A stretch of DNA of 64,000 bases from Vulcanimicrobium winogradskyi (GCA_003134965.1 PLDA01000002.1:186001-250000); one strand, 5' to 3'; shown: positions 25,555 through 35,146, counted from the first letter of the stretch. Notes: a model not told the origin generated them from the sequence alone. A program made the numbers and translations.

Positions 25555-26358
25555 ATGCCGGACGAACCGTCGCTGCGAACGACCGTACAACACTACCCCG
25601 GCCACATGGCGACCGCGACTCGCAAGCTGGGGGAACGGCTGAAGATCGTCGATGTCGTGATCGAGGTGCTCGATGCCCGGCTTCCGCGGTCGTCAGCGAA
25701 TCCGGCGCTCGACCGGCTCGCGGCCCACAAGCCGCGCCTGATCGTGCTGGGATGCGAGGACCTCGCCGACCCGCACGCGACGCGTGAATGGGTCGAGTGG
25801 AACGAGCGCAACGGACGGACCGCGATCCCCGTGAACGGCAGGGACCAAGGTTCGGTGAAGCGCATCGCGGCGGCGCTCGGCGTGCTGGCGGCCGGACGCG
25901 GGGCGACGCGGGCGATGGTCGTCGGCATCCCGAACACCGGAAAATCCTCGATCATCAACGGTCTGCTCCGCCGGACCGCGGCGAAGACCGCGGACAAGGC
26001 CGGGGTGACGCGCTCGCTGCAATGGTTCCGCATTCAGCCGAAACTCGAAGTGATGGATACACCCGGGATCTTAGTTCCGAAGATCGCGACGCCGGAAGCG
26101 CAGTGGCAGCTCGCTCTGACCGGCGCGCTGCCGCGCGAGCGCTTCGACGCCGAAGAGGTGGTGGAACGGTTCGTCGCCTGGGCGCACGAGCGCCACGCGC
26201 ACCGCAACGTGCCCGATCTCGAAGCGTTCGCGCGGGCGCGCGGCTTCGCACGGCGCGGCGGTGAGGTCGATCTGCACAATGCGGCCGGCGCGTTCTTGAA
26301 AGATTTCAACGACGGAAAGTTCGGGCGGATCACGTTCGAGCGCCCGGAGGCCGGCTGA
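25555..26358 (+). CDS. rbgA: Ribosome biogenesis GTPase RbgA/YlqF-like
   Basis: A 267-residue circularly permuted GTPase (G4-G5-G1-G2-G3 order). It starts with YPGHMATATRKLGERLKIVD and VVIEVLDARLPRSSANP, as in RbgA. G1 is GIPNTGKSS at about 124-132 and G3 is DTPG at about 168-171. The G4 motif, normally NKxD, reads GCED at 66-69 (VLGCEDLADP), so the Asn-Lys pair that gives guanine specificity is missing. The family acts in late 50S assembly. One base separates it from the lepB stop and it overlaps rnhB (TGATG). Confidence 0.85.
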   Translation: MPDEPSLRTTVQHYPGHMATATRKLGERLKIVDVVIEVLDARLPRSSANPALDRLAAHKPRLIVLGCEDLADPHATREWVEWNERNGRTAIPVNGRDQGSVKRIAAALGVLAAGRGATRAMVVGIPNTGKSSIINGLLRRTAAKTADKAGVTRSLQWFRIQPKLEVMDTPGILVPKIATPEAQWQLALTGALPRERFDAEEVVERFVAWAHERHAHRNVPDLEAFARARGFARRGGEVDLHNAAGAFLKDFNDGKFGRITFERPEAG

Positions 26359-27098
26359 TGGCGTCGGCGGAAGCGGGGCGCCGCAAGAAACGGAACGCCG
26401 AGCTGCGCGAACGCCGGCGGCTCGACCGGCTGCACCTCTTCGAAGAGCGCGCTCACGCGTCGGGTTACCTGCTCGTCGGCGGGATCGACGAAGTCGGGCG
26501 CGGCCCGCTCGCCGGGCCGGTCGTCGCCGCCTGCGTCGTCACCGACGGCTCGCTCAGGCTGCGCGGCCTCAACGATTCGAAGCAGGTCGCGCGGGAAGTG
26601 CGCGAGTCACTCGCCGTCGAGATCAAGGCGTCGTGCATCGCCTGGGCGATCGGCGAGGCCAGCGTCGAGGAGATCGACCGGCTCAACATCTACTGGGCCA
26701 GCATCCTGGCGATGGAGCGCGCGCTCGCGGCGTTGCACGTCGCGCCGGAGTATCTGCTGACCGACGCCGTCCGGATCAAGTCGTGGCTCGGCCCGCAGGA
26801 ACCGGTGATCAAGGGCGACGCGAAGTGCGCGACGGTCGCGGCGGCGTCGATCGTCGCGAAGGTACACCGCGACGCGCTGCTGGTCGCGCTGCACGAGACC
26901 TATCCGCAGTACGGCTTCCACCAGCACAAAGGCTACGCGTCGCCGCAGCACATCGCGGCGCTCAACGCGCACGGACCGTGCGCCGAGCACCGGCGCGGGT
27001 TTTGGCGCGTCCGCGCGGCATGGGACGCGCTCCCGGGGATGGAGCAGTTCGTCGACGCCGAGCGCGTCACGCTCGCGGGAGAGGCCGTGCCGACGTGA
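26358..27098 (+). CDS. rnhB: Ribonuclease HII
   Basis: A 246-residue RNase HII, which cleaves RNA in RNA-DNA hybrids and nicks single ribonucleotides in DNA. Asp44 and Glu45 in GIDEVGRGPLAGPVVAA, and later acidic residues in LLTDAVRIK and KGDAKCATVAAASIVAKVHRD, form the metal site; YGFHQHKGYAS is also conserved. The N-terminus has about 35 extra charged residues before the domain. Operon with rbgA and yraN by overlaps. Confidence 0.94.
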   Translation: MASAEAGRRKKRNAELRERRRLDRLHLFEERAHASGYLLVGGIDEVGRGPLAGPVVAACVVTDGSLRLRGLNDSKQVAREVRESLAVEIKASCIAWAIGEASVEEIDRLNIYWASILAMERALAALHVAPEYLLTDAVRIKSWLGPQEPVIKGDAKCATVAAASIVAKVHRDALLVALHETYPQYGFHQHKGYASPQHIAALNAHGPCAEHRRGFWRVRAAWDALPGMEQFVDAERVTLAGEAVPT

Positions 27099-27433
27099 AC
27101 CGCGCGGAGCGCGGGCGCGCGGCCGAGGAGGTTGCGGCGGCGCTGCTGGAGGCGCACGGGTACCGCATCGTCGGGCGCAACGTCCGGCTCCCGGGCGGCG
27201 AGATCGACATCATCGCCCGCGAGGGCGACACCGTCGTCTTCGTCGAGGTGAAGGCGCGGGCCGGCGGCACGTTCGGCAGCGCCGTCCAAGCCGTCGACGC
27301 CCGCAAGCGCGCGACGCTCCGCGCGATCGCGAGCGACTGGCTGCAGATCGCGGCGCCGCGCGCCAAGGCGCGCTTCGACGTCGTCACCTTCGACCGTGGC
27401 CGCGCACGCCTGCACCGCGGAGCGTTCGGATGA
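27095..27433 (+). CDS. yraN: UPF0102 family protein YraN
   Basis: A 112-residue YraN, an endonuclease-fold protein of uncertain function commonly next to rnhB. GEIDIIAREGDTVVFVEVKARAG is the PD-(D/E)XK-like core. The GTG at 27095 overlaps the rnhB stop and its own end overlaps the kinase start (ATGA). Confidence 0.92.
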   Translation: MNRAERGRAAEEVAAALLEAHGYRIVGRNVRLPGGEIDIIAREGDTVVFVEVKARAGGTFGSAVQAVDARKRATLRAIASDWLQIAAPRAKARFDVVTFDRGRARLHRGAFG

Positions 27434-28746
27434 CGGCGCTGACCGGGCAGACGCTGGCCGGCCGCTATCGGGTCGACGAACTGATCGGCCGCGGCGGGAT
27501 GGCCGACGTCTACCGCGGCGCCGACGTCGTCCTCGACCGCGCGGTGGCGATCAAGGTGCTGACCGAGCGCGACGACGGCGAGCGCGACCGCTTCTTGCGC
27601 GAGGCGCGCTCGATGGCACGGCTCAACCACCGCAACGTCGTCGCCGTCTACGACGCCGGCCGCGACGCCGGTTCCTCGTACATCGTGATGGAGCTCGTCG
27701 AAGGGCGCACCCTCGGCACGGTACCGGCGCACGAGCTGACCGTGCACACGGCGATTCGGCACTACATCGAGATCTTGGAAGCGCTGGAGTACGCCCACGA
27801 GAACGGCGTCGTCCACCGCGACGTCAAGCCGGCGAACGTGATGGTGCTGCCGAGCGGCGCCGTGAAGGTGATGGACTTCGGGCTCGCGCGCCGCACCAGC
27901 GATATGTCGAGCGCGTCGAGTGCCGGCGAGATCGTCGGGACGATCGCGTACTTGCCGCCCGAGCGCTTCCTCGGCAAAGTCGCCGACGCGCGCAGCGACC
28001 TGTACTCGGTCGGCGTGATGCTGTACGAGACGTTCACCGGGGTGCTGCCGTTCAAAAGCGAGGCCGACGATCTGGTCGCGGTGATCTTCGCGCACGTCAA
28101 CGAACCGCCGGCCACACCACGGAGCGTCAACCGCGCGGTACCCGCGCAGGTGGAGCGCATCATCCTCCGCCTGCTCGAGAAGGAACCGGACCGCCGCTAC
28201 CAGAGCGCGCAGGAGGTCGTCGACGAGCTGCGGCCGCTGGTCACCGGCCCGGTCGAACCTACCGATCCGGCGATGCATCAGCCTCCCTCGCCGCACGCCG
28301 CCGCGCGCTCCAAGAGCACCCAGCCCGAGTCGGAAGAGCGCAGGACGATCGAGGCCGACGCACGCGAGGTGTTGGCCCGGACGTTCGGCCGCTCGAGATT
28401 GGTCGACATCGGCTACTCGGAGACGCTGGCGGGGATGCTGGCGACGCGCAAACGCGACTATCCGGAGGCGGCACGCGCCTATCGCGCGGCGCTCACCGCG
28501 TTCGCCGACGCCAACAACGACCCCGAGCGGGCAAAGACCGCGCTGAAATACGGGACGATGGTCCTCCAGCGGGCGAACGAGGCCGAGAGTGAGGGCACGA
28601 TCACGAACCGGCGCGAGCTTTCCGATGCCGTGGACATCCTGACCGACGCGCTGCCGAGCTTCCGCGGACGCGCGATGCTCAAGGAGCTGGAGGAAGGCGA
28701 ACGCCTCCTGTACGCCCTGCAGCGAACGCTGATCCGCACGCGGTGA
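27430..28746 (+). CDS. Serine/threonine protein kinase
   Basis: A 438-residue Hanks-type kinase. The glycine loop GRGGMADV is at 20-27, the ATP lysine is Lys42 (VAIKVL), the catalytic loop HRDVKPANV is at 129-137 and DFG at 149-151. The domain ends near residue 270. Unlike PknB-type kinases there is no transmembrane segment or PASTA domain; the C-terminal 170 residues are soluble and helical. Targets unknown. Transcribed with yraN. Confidence 0.92.
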   Translation: MTALTGQTLAGRYRVDELIGRGGMADVYRGADVVLDRAVAIKVLTERDDGERDRFLREARSMARLNHRNVVAVYDAGRDAGSSYIVMELVEGRTLGTVPAHELTVHTAIRHYIEILEALEYAHENGVVHRDVKPANVMVLPSGAVKVMDFGLARRTSDMSSASSAGEIVGTIAYLPPERFLGKVADARSDLYSVGVMLYETFTGVLPFKSEADDLVAVIFAHVNEPPATPRSVNRAVPAQVERIILRLLEKEPDRRYQSAQEVVDELRPLVTGPVEPTDPAMHQPPSPHAAARSKSTQPESEERRTIEADAREVLARTFGRSRLVDIGYSETLAGMLATRKRDYPEAARAYRAALTAFADANNDPERAKTALKYGTMVLQRANEAESEGTITNRRELSDAVDILTDALPSFRGRAMLKELEEGERLLYALQRTLIRTR

Positions 28747-28752
28747 ACTGAG

Positions 28753-28965
28753 GTGCGTTCGCGTCAGCCGATGGTGTATGGCTACCGCGCCACGTTCGGG
28801 CTCGGTTTCATCCTGCTCGGCGCGTTGACGCTGTGGCGGGTGGCGACGGTCCCGGTTCCAGCGGGAAACAAGATCATCGGCGTGGTCCTCGCCGTCGCGA
28901 TGATCGCGCTGGGCGCCGCACGGATCGTTCAGTACCTCCGATACCGGCGCCGGATCGGCGGATGA
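28753..28965 (+). CDS. Small membrane protein
   Basis: A 70-residue protein with two hydrophobic helices (ATFGLGFILLGALTLWRVA and GVVLAVAMIALGAARIVQYL) and a basic C-terminus. GTG start just after the kinase stop. No family recognised. Confidence 0.6.
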   Translation: MRSRQPMVYGYRATFGLGFILLGALTLWRVATVPVPAGNKIIGVVLAVAMIALGAARIVQYLRYRRRIGG

Positions 28966-28981
28966 CGCAGGCCGAGCCGGC

Positions 28982-30337
28982 GTGAGCGCGATCGACGCGC
29001 TCGAGTACCGTGACGCCGGCGCGGCGCTGCGGCGGCTCGCGACGCCCAACGCGTTGGCCCTGATGACCGATCAGCTGCTGGGGATCGTCGACACGATCGC
29101 GATCGGCGCGCTCGGCACCGCGGCGCTGGCGGGGATCACCGGCGCCGTCGGCGTCTTCATGGTGTTCGGGATCGGGCTGTTCGCGTTCTCCAGTGGGATC
29201 CGAATCGTCGGCGCTCAGGCGATCGGCGCCGGTCAGAGCGAGCGCTTCGGCGCGATCGTCCGCGCGGCGACCGTCGTGCCTCTGATCATCGCCGCGGTCA
29301 CTGCGCTCGCATCCCTCGCCGGAGCACGCCCGCTGCTCCACGCGATCCTGCCGGCCGGAGCGCCGCTCGACGCCTCGGCGCACTATCTGATGCTGCGCTG
29401 CGCGTGTCTGCTGCCGATGGTGTGCAGCGGCATGCTGGCGGTCGCCTTCGCGACCGCCGGCGATGCGAAGCCGACGCTGCGGCTGCTGCTCGTGATCAAC
29501 GCGGTGCACGTGCCGCTCGTGTTCGTCCTCGCGCTCGGTGCGCTGACGAACCATCCGTTCGGGATGACCGGTGCGGGGGTTTCCTCACTGATCGCGGAGA
29601 TGGTGGGGCTGGCGTACATCGTGCGCGAGGCGCGGTTGCGGCCGGAACTCGGAATCTTCTCCTCGCGCTCGATCGACCGCCGCCTGGTGCGGCTGACCGC
29701 CTCGGTCAGCTGGCCGGAGTTCGTCTTCCTCGTGCTGCAGATGGCGCCCGATCCGGTGATCGTGGCCATGCTGGCGCCGTCCGGGACGCAGCCGGTCGCC
29801 GCGTTCCGGGCGCTCTCGCTCGTCAGCGACATCACGTGGTCGCTCCCGGGCGCGCTCGGGGAAGCCTCGGAGATCGTGCTCGGCCAGCGCATCGGCGCCC
29901 GCGACTACGACGGCGCGAAGGTGTTCCAGCGCTCTGCGACGCGAATCGCCGTGCTGCTGTGCCTGGGTGTTGGCGCACTCGTGGCAGTCTTGGCGTGGCC
30001 GCTCGCGGCGATCTGCACGCTCAGTCCCGCGCTCGCGACGCTCGCCGCCGCGCCGCTCGCGGTCCATGTCGGCGTGACGCTGCCGCTGAAGGGCTACGCG
30101 ATGACGGTGCTGGCGCCGATCCGCGGCGCCGGCGACACCCGCTTCGTGATGGTGATGGGGATCGTGACCACGGCGGTCGCCCTGGCGGGGATCGTCGTCG
30201 GCGTGCGCGTGCTGCACCTTGGGCTCTGGTCCGTTCCCTTCGGCTGGATCGCCGGCTGGCTGGCGCGCAGCGTGGTGACGACAGCGCGCCTCAACAGCGG
30301 AGATTGGCAGCGCCGCCGGCTCGCACTGGTGCAGTAA
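28982..30337 (+). CDS. MATE-family efflux protein
   Basis: A 451-residue membrane protein with about 12 helices arranged as two homologous halves, as in MATE (NorM/DinF) exporters. RLATPNALALMTDQLLGIVD at the start and LTASVSWPEFVFLVLQMAPD in the middle are typical positions for the two bundles. Exports drugs or metabolites using an ion gradient. GTG start. Its stop codon lies inside the first GTAAC repeat of the next promoter. Confidence 0.85.
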   Translation: MSAIDALEYRDAGAALRRLATPNALALMTDQLLGIVDTIAIGALGTAALAGITGAVGVFMVFGIGLFAFSSGIRIVGAQAIGAGQSERFGAIVRAATVVPLIIAAVTALASLAGARPLLHAILPAGAPLDASAHYLMLRCACLLPMVCSGMLAVAFATAGDAKPTLRLLLVINAVHVPLVFVLALGALTNHPFGMTGAGVSSLIAEMVGLAYIVREARLRPELGIFSSRSIDRRLVRLTASVSWPEFVFLVLQMAPDPVIVAMLAPSGTQPVAAFRALSLVSDITWSLPGALGEASEIVLGQRIGARDYDGAKVFQRSATRIAVLLCLGVGALVAVLAWPLAAICTLSPALATLAAAPLAVHVGVTLPLKGYAMTVLAPIRGAGDTRFVMVMGIVTTAVALAGIVVGVRVLHLGLWSVPFGWIAGWLARSVVTTARLNSGDWQRRRLALVQ

Positions 30338-30365
30338 CCGCCTTGTAACTGCGGTGTCCGATACT
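30334..30365 (+). promoter_or_regulatory. Direct-repeat operator/promoter, site 1 (radical SAM operon)
   Basis: GTAAC-CGCCTT-GTAAC (30334-30349), an 11-bp period, followed after exactly 10 nt by GATACT (30360-30365) as a possible -10. The same layout recurs at 35238 and, on the other strand, at 37096. Repeats with 11-bp period upstream of a -10 are typical of OmpR-type/SARP activator sites. Confidence 0.6.
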
Positions 30366-30391
30366 GATCGTGTCCCAGGGGGATGGATACG

Positions 30392-30694
30392 ATGCTCGAT
30401 GAGATTCCGACAACGCTCACCTATCCGGCCGGCACTTCCCGCGCGGCCGGAACCGTGACCGATCTAACGACGCGCCGCCGCCGCGACGACGTCCTGAGCA
30501 CGATCACGCTCGTCTTCGACGGTATTCACTTCGGCACGTTTTCGATCTCGGCACCGTACACGAGAGGCAAGCCCATCATGCTCTACCTCGTTCGTCAGGC
30601 CGAAGACTCGGGCGGTGAGGATATTGCCGGCCCGATCGACTGCCTCCTGACCGACGACGCGACCCTTTCCGCGGACCTGGACGTCGCCCGGTAA
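30392..30694 (+). CDS. Small protein of unknown function, first gene of the radical SAM operon
   Basis: About 100 residues from the ATG at 30392 (MLDEIPTTLTYPAG); an ATG at 30383 is also possible but AGGGGG is better spaced for 30392. Beta-rich with alternating hydrophobics (LSTITLVFDGIHFGTFSISA, KPIMLYLVRQ) and an acidic C-terminus. It is 6 bp before the radical SAM gene, so it may be its substrate or partner. No leader-peptide motif is recognisable. Confidence 0.6.
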   Translation: MLDEIPTTLTYPAGTSRAAGTVTDLTTRRRRDDVLSTITLVFDGIHFGTFSISAPYTRGKPIMLYLVRQAEDSGGEDIAGPIDCLLTDDATLSADLDVAR

Positions 30695-30700
30695 GATACG

Positions 30701-31720
30701 GTGTTCGTCCATCCGCGAGTGCTTTCACTCCTCACGACGCGACGCTGCACCGCTGCTTGCGATCATTGCTGCATCGGGGCGAGTCCGAAATCGACTGGTT
30801 CCATACCGGTCCCGCGTATGCACGCGCTGATCGACGAGGCGAAACGCATTCCCTCCTTCGAACGCATCGTCTTTAGCGGCGGGGAGTGCTTCCTGCTCGG
30901 AGCCGACCTCGACATGCTGGTCGCGCATGCGCACCGCGCCGGCTTCGCGACGCGGGCGATCAGCAACGGGTACTGGGCTATACACGACCGCGCGGCTCGT
31001 GAACGCATGCGGTCGCTGCGCGCGGCGGGCCTGGACGAGATCATGCTCTCGACCGGCACGTTCCATCAACGATTCGTGTCCCCGACACGAATCGTCAACG
31101 CTGCGCGTGCGGCGGCCTCGGCCGGGATATCGGTGCGCGTCTCCGTCGAGGTATGCGATCAGTCCACGTACGACGCCGCGAGCCTCATCGACGATCTGGC
31201 GGACCTCGTCGCGACGGGCTCGGTGTGCGTAGCGCAAGATCCATGGATCGCCGATGCGGGCGGCCGCGGCTCGACAACCTTGACCCACGACCGCGTACCG
31301 GCGGAACAACAGGCATCGGCGAACGGGCGCTGCGCCCAGATTTTCACGATCGTCACCGTGACTCCGGATCAAATCCTGACCGCGTGCTGCGGGTTTCCGA
31401 CCGAAGAGTTGCCGTCACTCCGTATCGGATCGATTGAAAACCGGGCGCTCGACGACGTCCTTCGCGATGCGCCGAACGAACTGTTCAAAATGTGGCTGCA
31501 CGTCTCGGGTCCGGCCGAGATCGCCGGTTTTGTGGCGCGCTACGTCCCCGGTTACAAGCTGCCGCCGGCAGCGTCCATCTGTCAAGTATGTGTCGCGCTT
31601 CAGCGCGATTCGACCGCGATGAACGTCGTCGCCGAGCACGGCGGCGACGTCGTGCAGGAGATCACAGCCGCGTTCGTTCGGCTTCAAACTCATCACTCGT
31701 CGACCGCATTTTTGCGCTAG
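30701..31720 (+). CDS. Radical SAM enzyme with SPASM-like C-terminal cysteines
   Basis: A 339-residue radical SAM protein. Cys16, Cys20 and Cys23 in RRCTAACDHC form the CxxxCxxC site for the SAM-bound [4Fe-4S] cluster. IVFSGGECFLLG is the GGE motif and RAISNGYWA follows. In the C-terminal third, cysteines in GRCAQIF, TACCGFPTEE and ICQVC resemble an auxiliary-cluster (SPASM-like) domain used by peptide-modifying enzymes. It lies between two small proteins in one operon. I infer peptide or protein modification, with substrate unknown. GTG start. Confidence 0.82.
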   Translation: MFVHPRVLSLLTTRRCTAACDHCCIGASPKSTGSIPVPRMHALIDEAKRIPSFERIVFSGGECFLLGADLDMLVAHAHRAGFATRAISNGYWAIHDRAARERMRSLRAAGLDEIMLSTGTFHQRFVSPTRIVNAARAAASAGISVRVSVEVCDQSTYDAASLIDDLADLVATGSVCVAQDPWIADAGGRGSTTLTHDRVPAEQQASANGRCAQIFTIVTVTPDQILTACCGFPTEELPSLRIGSIENRALDDVLRDAPNELFKMWLHVSGPAEIAGFVARYVPGYKLPPAASICQVCVALQRDSTAMNVVAEHGGDVVQEITAAFVRLQTHHSSTAFLR

Positions 31721-31729
31721 GAGAATCGC

Positions 31730-32305
31730 ATGGCAAAGCAACTGCCGCTCAACGTCACCCTCGATACGATAGCCCTCAAAGGTTTCGGCGTCGATCAAAC
31801 CAGCACCGGCCAGTCGATCACGTACTACGACGGGGGACCGCTCTACTGTCATGCCGACCCCGATGGGCAGGGGGGAATCACGATCACCGTCGATGAGAAC
31901 GCTCCGAGCTCGTTCACGCAGACGAGCGGCCCGGTCAAGACCGTGATCGTCCAGTACCGGGCGGGCGTCGCCGGCCAAACGCAGACGATCACCTGGAACA
32001 CGGTCGCCGCCGGTGCGGTGTACGACCCGGCGAACCCTCTCGAACATCATCTCGTCATGACGAACGATCTGAAGCACGCGACACTTCAGATAACGAAGCC
32101 GGCGAGAGGTCTCTCGACCGCCAACACGCTCGGATTGGTCGTGGTCGGCAGCCAGATCACGGGAAACCTGCCCGAGGGCTATTTCGTGCGCATCCCGATG
32201 AACATGAACCCGGCGGTCGATCCTACGGAATTCTCTGCGATCAGCATCGCATGGGGAGGCGCGGGCGGCATGGCGGGCCCGATCGGCGGCGGGAGCATTC
32301 CCTGA
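31730..32305 (+). CDS. Unknown beta-rich protein, last gene of the radical SAM operon
   Basis: A 191-residue protein without signal peptide (MAKQLPLNVTLDTIALKGFG). Rich in Thr, Gly and Val with probable beta-sandwich character and a Gly-rich C-terminus (GGAGGMAGPIGGGSIP). It has one cysteine (LYCHADPDG). Strong ribosome site GGAG 7 nt before the ATG. Possible substrate of the radical SAM enzyme or a structural protein. Confidence 0.65.
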   Translation: MAKQLPLNVTLDTIALKGFGVDQTSTGQSITYYDGGPLYCHADPDGQGGITITVDENAPSSFTQTSGPVKTVIVQYRAGVAGQTQTITWNTVAAGAVYDPANPLEHHLVMTNDLKHATLQITKPARGLSTANTLGLVVVGSQITGNLPEGYFVRIPMNMNPAVDPTEFSAISIAWGGAGGMAGPIGGGSIP

Positions 32306-32317
32306 GCGGCGGTCGAG

Positions 32318-35146
32318 TCAGGCAGGGACGCGCGCTAGCGCTGCGAGCTGGGCGGACGGCGTCGCGTCCAGCTCGTCCGCGAGCGCGACGGCGTAGCGCT
32401 GAAATTCTCTCCGGGCCGCATCCAGCTCTCCGCGAGAGATCCGCGCGCGAATCACCACCTCACACGCGCTCTCGTTCAACGAATCGACGTCCGCAACAGC
32501 TCCGGCGTAGATCAGCGCATCGTCAAATCGCTCGGCACTCAAAGCGTCGTGCGCCAGCGTCAAGGCTGCCGAGCAGACGACGTCGTTGATCCGCGCGACG
32601 GGCGCCTGCATCCATCCGAAACGTTCGTACCGCCCCGGAGCGCCCGTGCGGTACGACGTCACGATCGCTCGCAGGGCGTCCCGCGCGGCGTCGTCGAGCG
32701 GCTCGTTCGAGCGCCTTCGAACGAGCGCCTCGGCTCGCCGCAGATCGACGTCGATCGCCGGCGCAAGGCGATACCCCGCGCCATCGGTCAACATCACCGC
32801 GTCGCGCACTCCGAGCTTCGAACGGAGCCGGGAGAGCGTCACCTTGATGTTGTTGGGCCACTCTTCGGGATCGATATGACTCCACAGCGCTTCGCCGACG
32901 CGATCGCGCGAGAGCACGAGCCGGCTCGACGCGAGGAGCGCCATCAGCTCGAACTCCTTGTCCGTGAGCTTCACGACCTGGCCGTCCTTCGTCACCCGGC
33001 CGCCGATCAGCTCGACGACGAGCCGGGGATCGTGTCTCGCGCGATCCCGCAAGAGCCGCCGCTGGATGAAGGTCTCGAGAATGCCGGCCGGTTTGCCCTG
33101 CAGTAAGCGGGCGACGGCATCGCTCAATTCGGGGCTCTCGATCGGCGCGATGAGCGTGCGCAGCATCGACTCTTCTGCTTCGCGCGCTGCAACGTCGAGC
33201 ACGTAGATCGCCGTGTGCGCGAAGATCTGGACGTAAGGATCGCGCCGCTCGTCGGCGGCGCGGGCGGCTGCTCGGGCGGCCTCGAGCGCGTCGCGCTGCT
33301 CCGTCGCTTCCCCGATGCGATACAGGTGCGCGATCGCGGCGACGACCGGCCACGCGTAGTTCGCGTCGAACTGCGGCGCCCGGCCCCGCGCAGCATCGAT
33401 CATCGGCGCGAAGCCGCGCTCGATTCCCGGGGTGAGCCGATCTTCGAGCACGCCGAGGTACCGTTCGAACCTCAGGTCGTCACCGGCGAGCCACGCGACG
33501 AGGGCACCGTTCGTCGCCGCATAGGACAGGTACAGGGGAAGCTCCTCGCGGGACAATCTTCGGACGAGTTCGTCGAACATCAGCAGCGCCCGCTCATGCT
33601 GACCGCGGAACGCCGCCTCGTGCGCGTCGATGTAGTGCAGCGTTTGGTTTTCACCGAAGACGAAGTCCGGGGGGTCGATGCGGACCGCCTCATCCGCAAG
33701 CGCGCGAGCGGTGCTGAAACGTCCTTCCATTCCGCGCAGCGTTGCAGCGAACGTGAGGAGCGTTGCCCGTGCCGAGGTCGGTTCGCGGGCGAAACCACGC
33801 AGCGCGGTCTCCAACAGGTCCTCGCTCTCCGCGTGACGACCTGCGTTGGTGTATGCCGAGCCCAGGTGGATCAGGACGACCGCGCGCTGATCGGGGTTCG
33901 CAGTCCTGGGCAAGCAATAGTAGACGGTCTCGGCTTCACGTACGTAGGTCGCCCGATCGACCGAGAACGCGCGGTATGGGATCGTCGCGAGCCAAACGTT
34001 CGGATATTGCGTGACCAGATCCCGATCGAGGCGATCGAGCACGCGCTCGTACTCGCCGAGTGGGACTCGCGAAGCCGTATACGGTGGCGCAGCGTCGATG
34101 ATCGCCGCGGCACGCTTCACGTCGCCGTGATCGATTGCCAGGCTTGCAGCCTTGACGTACGCGCCGTCTCCGCTGAGCACGTGCAGCGTTCGTTCGTACA
34201 GCGCCGACGTAAGCGATTGAAACCGCTCCCGTAGCAGCCTGACCACTTCAGGGTGAACGGTAGCGTGCTCGAGCTGCAGCTCGATGAACGGCAGCGACGT
34301 CAGCTGCGTGAAAAGCCAGTCGTCCGCCACGTCACCGAGCACCCGGATCAGGTCCGTCTGCGACGCACCGCGCAACACCGCGCAGACCACGAGCGCCTCT
34401 CGAAGATCGCCGCCCAACCGCGCGATCGTCCGATGCACCGCGAACGCCAGGAGCGCGTGAAACGGGAGGTCCGCGGCCTCGCCGAGATTCCCGGGGCCGT
34501 CCATGCCGGCAAGACGAGCGAGGAGCTGGGTGACCAGCGGCCATCCGCGAGCGACCTCGAAGAGCGCCCCGGCCGCCTGGCGATCGAGGCCGGCATCGAT
34601 CGCGATCGCTTCGGTCTCCTCCCGGCTCAGCGCGAGATCCGCAGCGGCGATCGCGGCGAACCGCTCGCGCTCCACCAATTGTGCCAGCGCCGGCGGTAGC
34701 GGCGCCCGGCTCACGATGGCGAGCGTACGAGAGACGGGCAGGCTCGCGATCAGCTCGCCGGCCAGATCCACCCCGGCCGGGGTAGCGAGCACACCACCGA
34801 TATCGCGCAGTCCGAAGACCGAGCGTTCTGCTTCGAGCGGCCACACGCGGCGCAGCACCTCACGCGTAGTCGCTGGCACCAGCTCGCGCGGCTGCGCCAG
34901 ACGGCCCGCGGCCGACCGAGCCGCAAGGGGCCGATCGTCCGCGACGAGCGCGTCGAGAATCGGGCGAGACAGATCGCCGGCCTCGCCGGCCTGATGCAGA
35001 TCGCACGTGACCAAGGTTCCGGCGTGGAGCGCGAAGGCACGCAGGAGCGCGTTCTTCCGATAGCCCGGGGGGCCGGACACCGTCAGGACGCGGGGCGCCT
35101 TCTCGGCAATCGATGCCACGAAATCTCGATCAACCGGATCGATCAT
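32318..35146 (-). CDS. Large BTAD/winged-helix transcriptional regulator
   Basis: A 942-residue regulator. The N-terminus is NTPase-like but its P-loop, GPPGYRKNAL, lacks the Gly before Lys and the Ser/Thr after it. A long TPR-like middle follows. About residues 700-785 form an OmpR-type winged helix (LTDKEFELMALLASSRLVLS, NNIKVTLSRLRSKLG, GAGYRLAP) followed by a BTAD domain to the C-terminus (ALIYAGAVADVDSLNESACE), as in SARP-family activators. SARPs bind direct repeats with 11-bp spacing, and three such sites surround this gene. The ATG at 35146 begins the NTPase region; the longer frame upstream is antisense to the next gene. Confidence 0.85.
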   Translation of the reverse strand: MIDPVDRDFVASIAEKAPRVLTVSGPPGYRKNALLRAFALHAGTLVTCDLHQAGEAGDLSRPILDALVADDRPLAARSAAGRLAQPRELVPATTREVLRRVWPLEAERSVFGLRDIGGVLATPAGVDLAGELIASLPVSRTLAIVSRAPLPPALAQLVERERFAAIAAADLALSREETEAIAIDAGLDRQAAGALFEVARGWPLVTQLLARLAGMDGPGNLGEAADLPFHALLAFAVHRTIARLGGDLREALVVCAVLRGASQTDLIRVLGDVADDWLFTQLTSLPFIELQLEHATVHPEVVRLLRERFQSLTSALYERTLHVLSGDGAYVKAASLAIDHGDVKRAAAIIDAAPPYTASRVPLGEYERVLDRLDRDLVTQYPNVWLATIPYRAFSVDRATYVREAETVYYCLPRTANPDQRAVVLIHLGSAYTNAGRHAESEDLLETALRGFAREPTSARATLLTFAATLRGMEGRFSTARALADEAVRIDPPDFVFGENQTLHYIDAHEAAFRGQHERALLMFDELVRRLSREELPLYLSYAATNGALVAWLAGDDLRFERYLGVLEDRLTPGIERGFAPMIDAARGRAPQFDANYAWPVVAAIAHLYRIGEATEQRDALEAARAAARAADERRDPYVQIFAHTAIYVLDVAAREAEESMLRTLIAPIESPELSDAVARLLQGKPAGILETFIQRRLLRDRARHDPRLVVELIGGRVTKDGQVVKLTDKEFELMALLASSRLVLSRDRVGEALWSHIDPEEWPNNIKVTLSRLRSKLGVRDAVMLTDGAGYRLAPAIDVDLRRAEALVRRRSNEPLDDAARDALRAIVTSYRTGAPGRYERFGWMQAPVARINDVVCSAALTLAHDALSAERFDDALIYAGAVADVDSLNESACEVVIRARISRGELDAARREFQRYAVALADELDATPSAQLAALARVPA

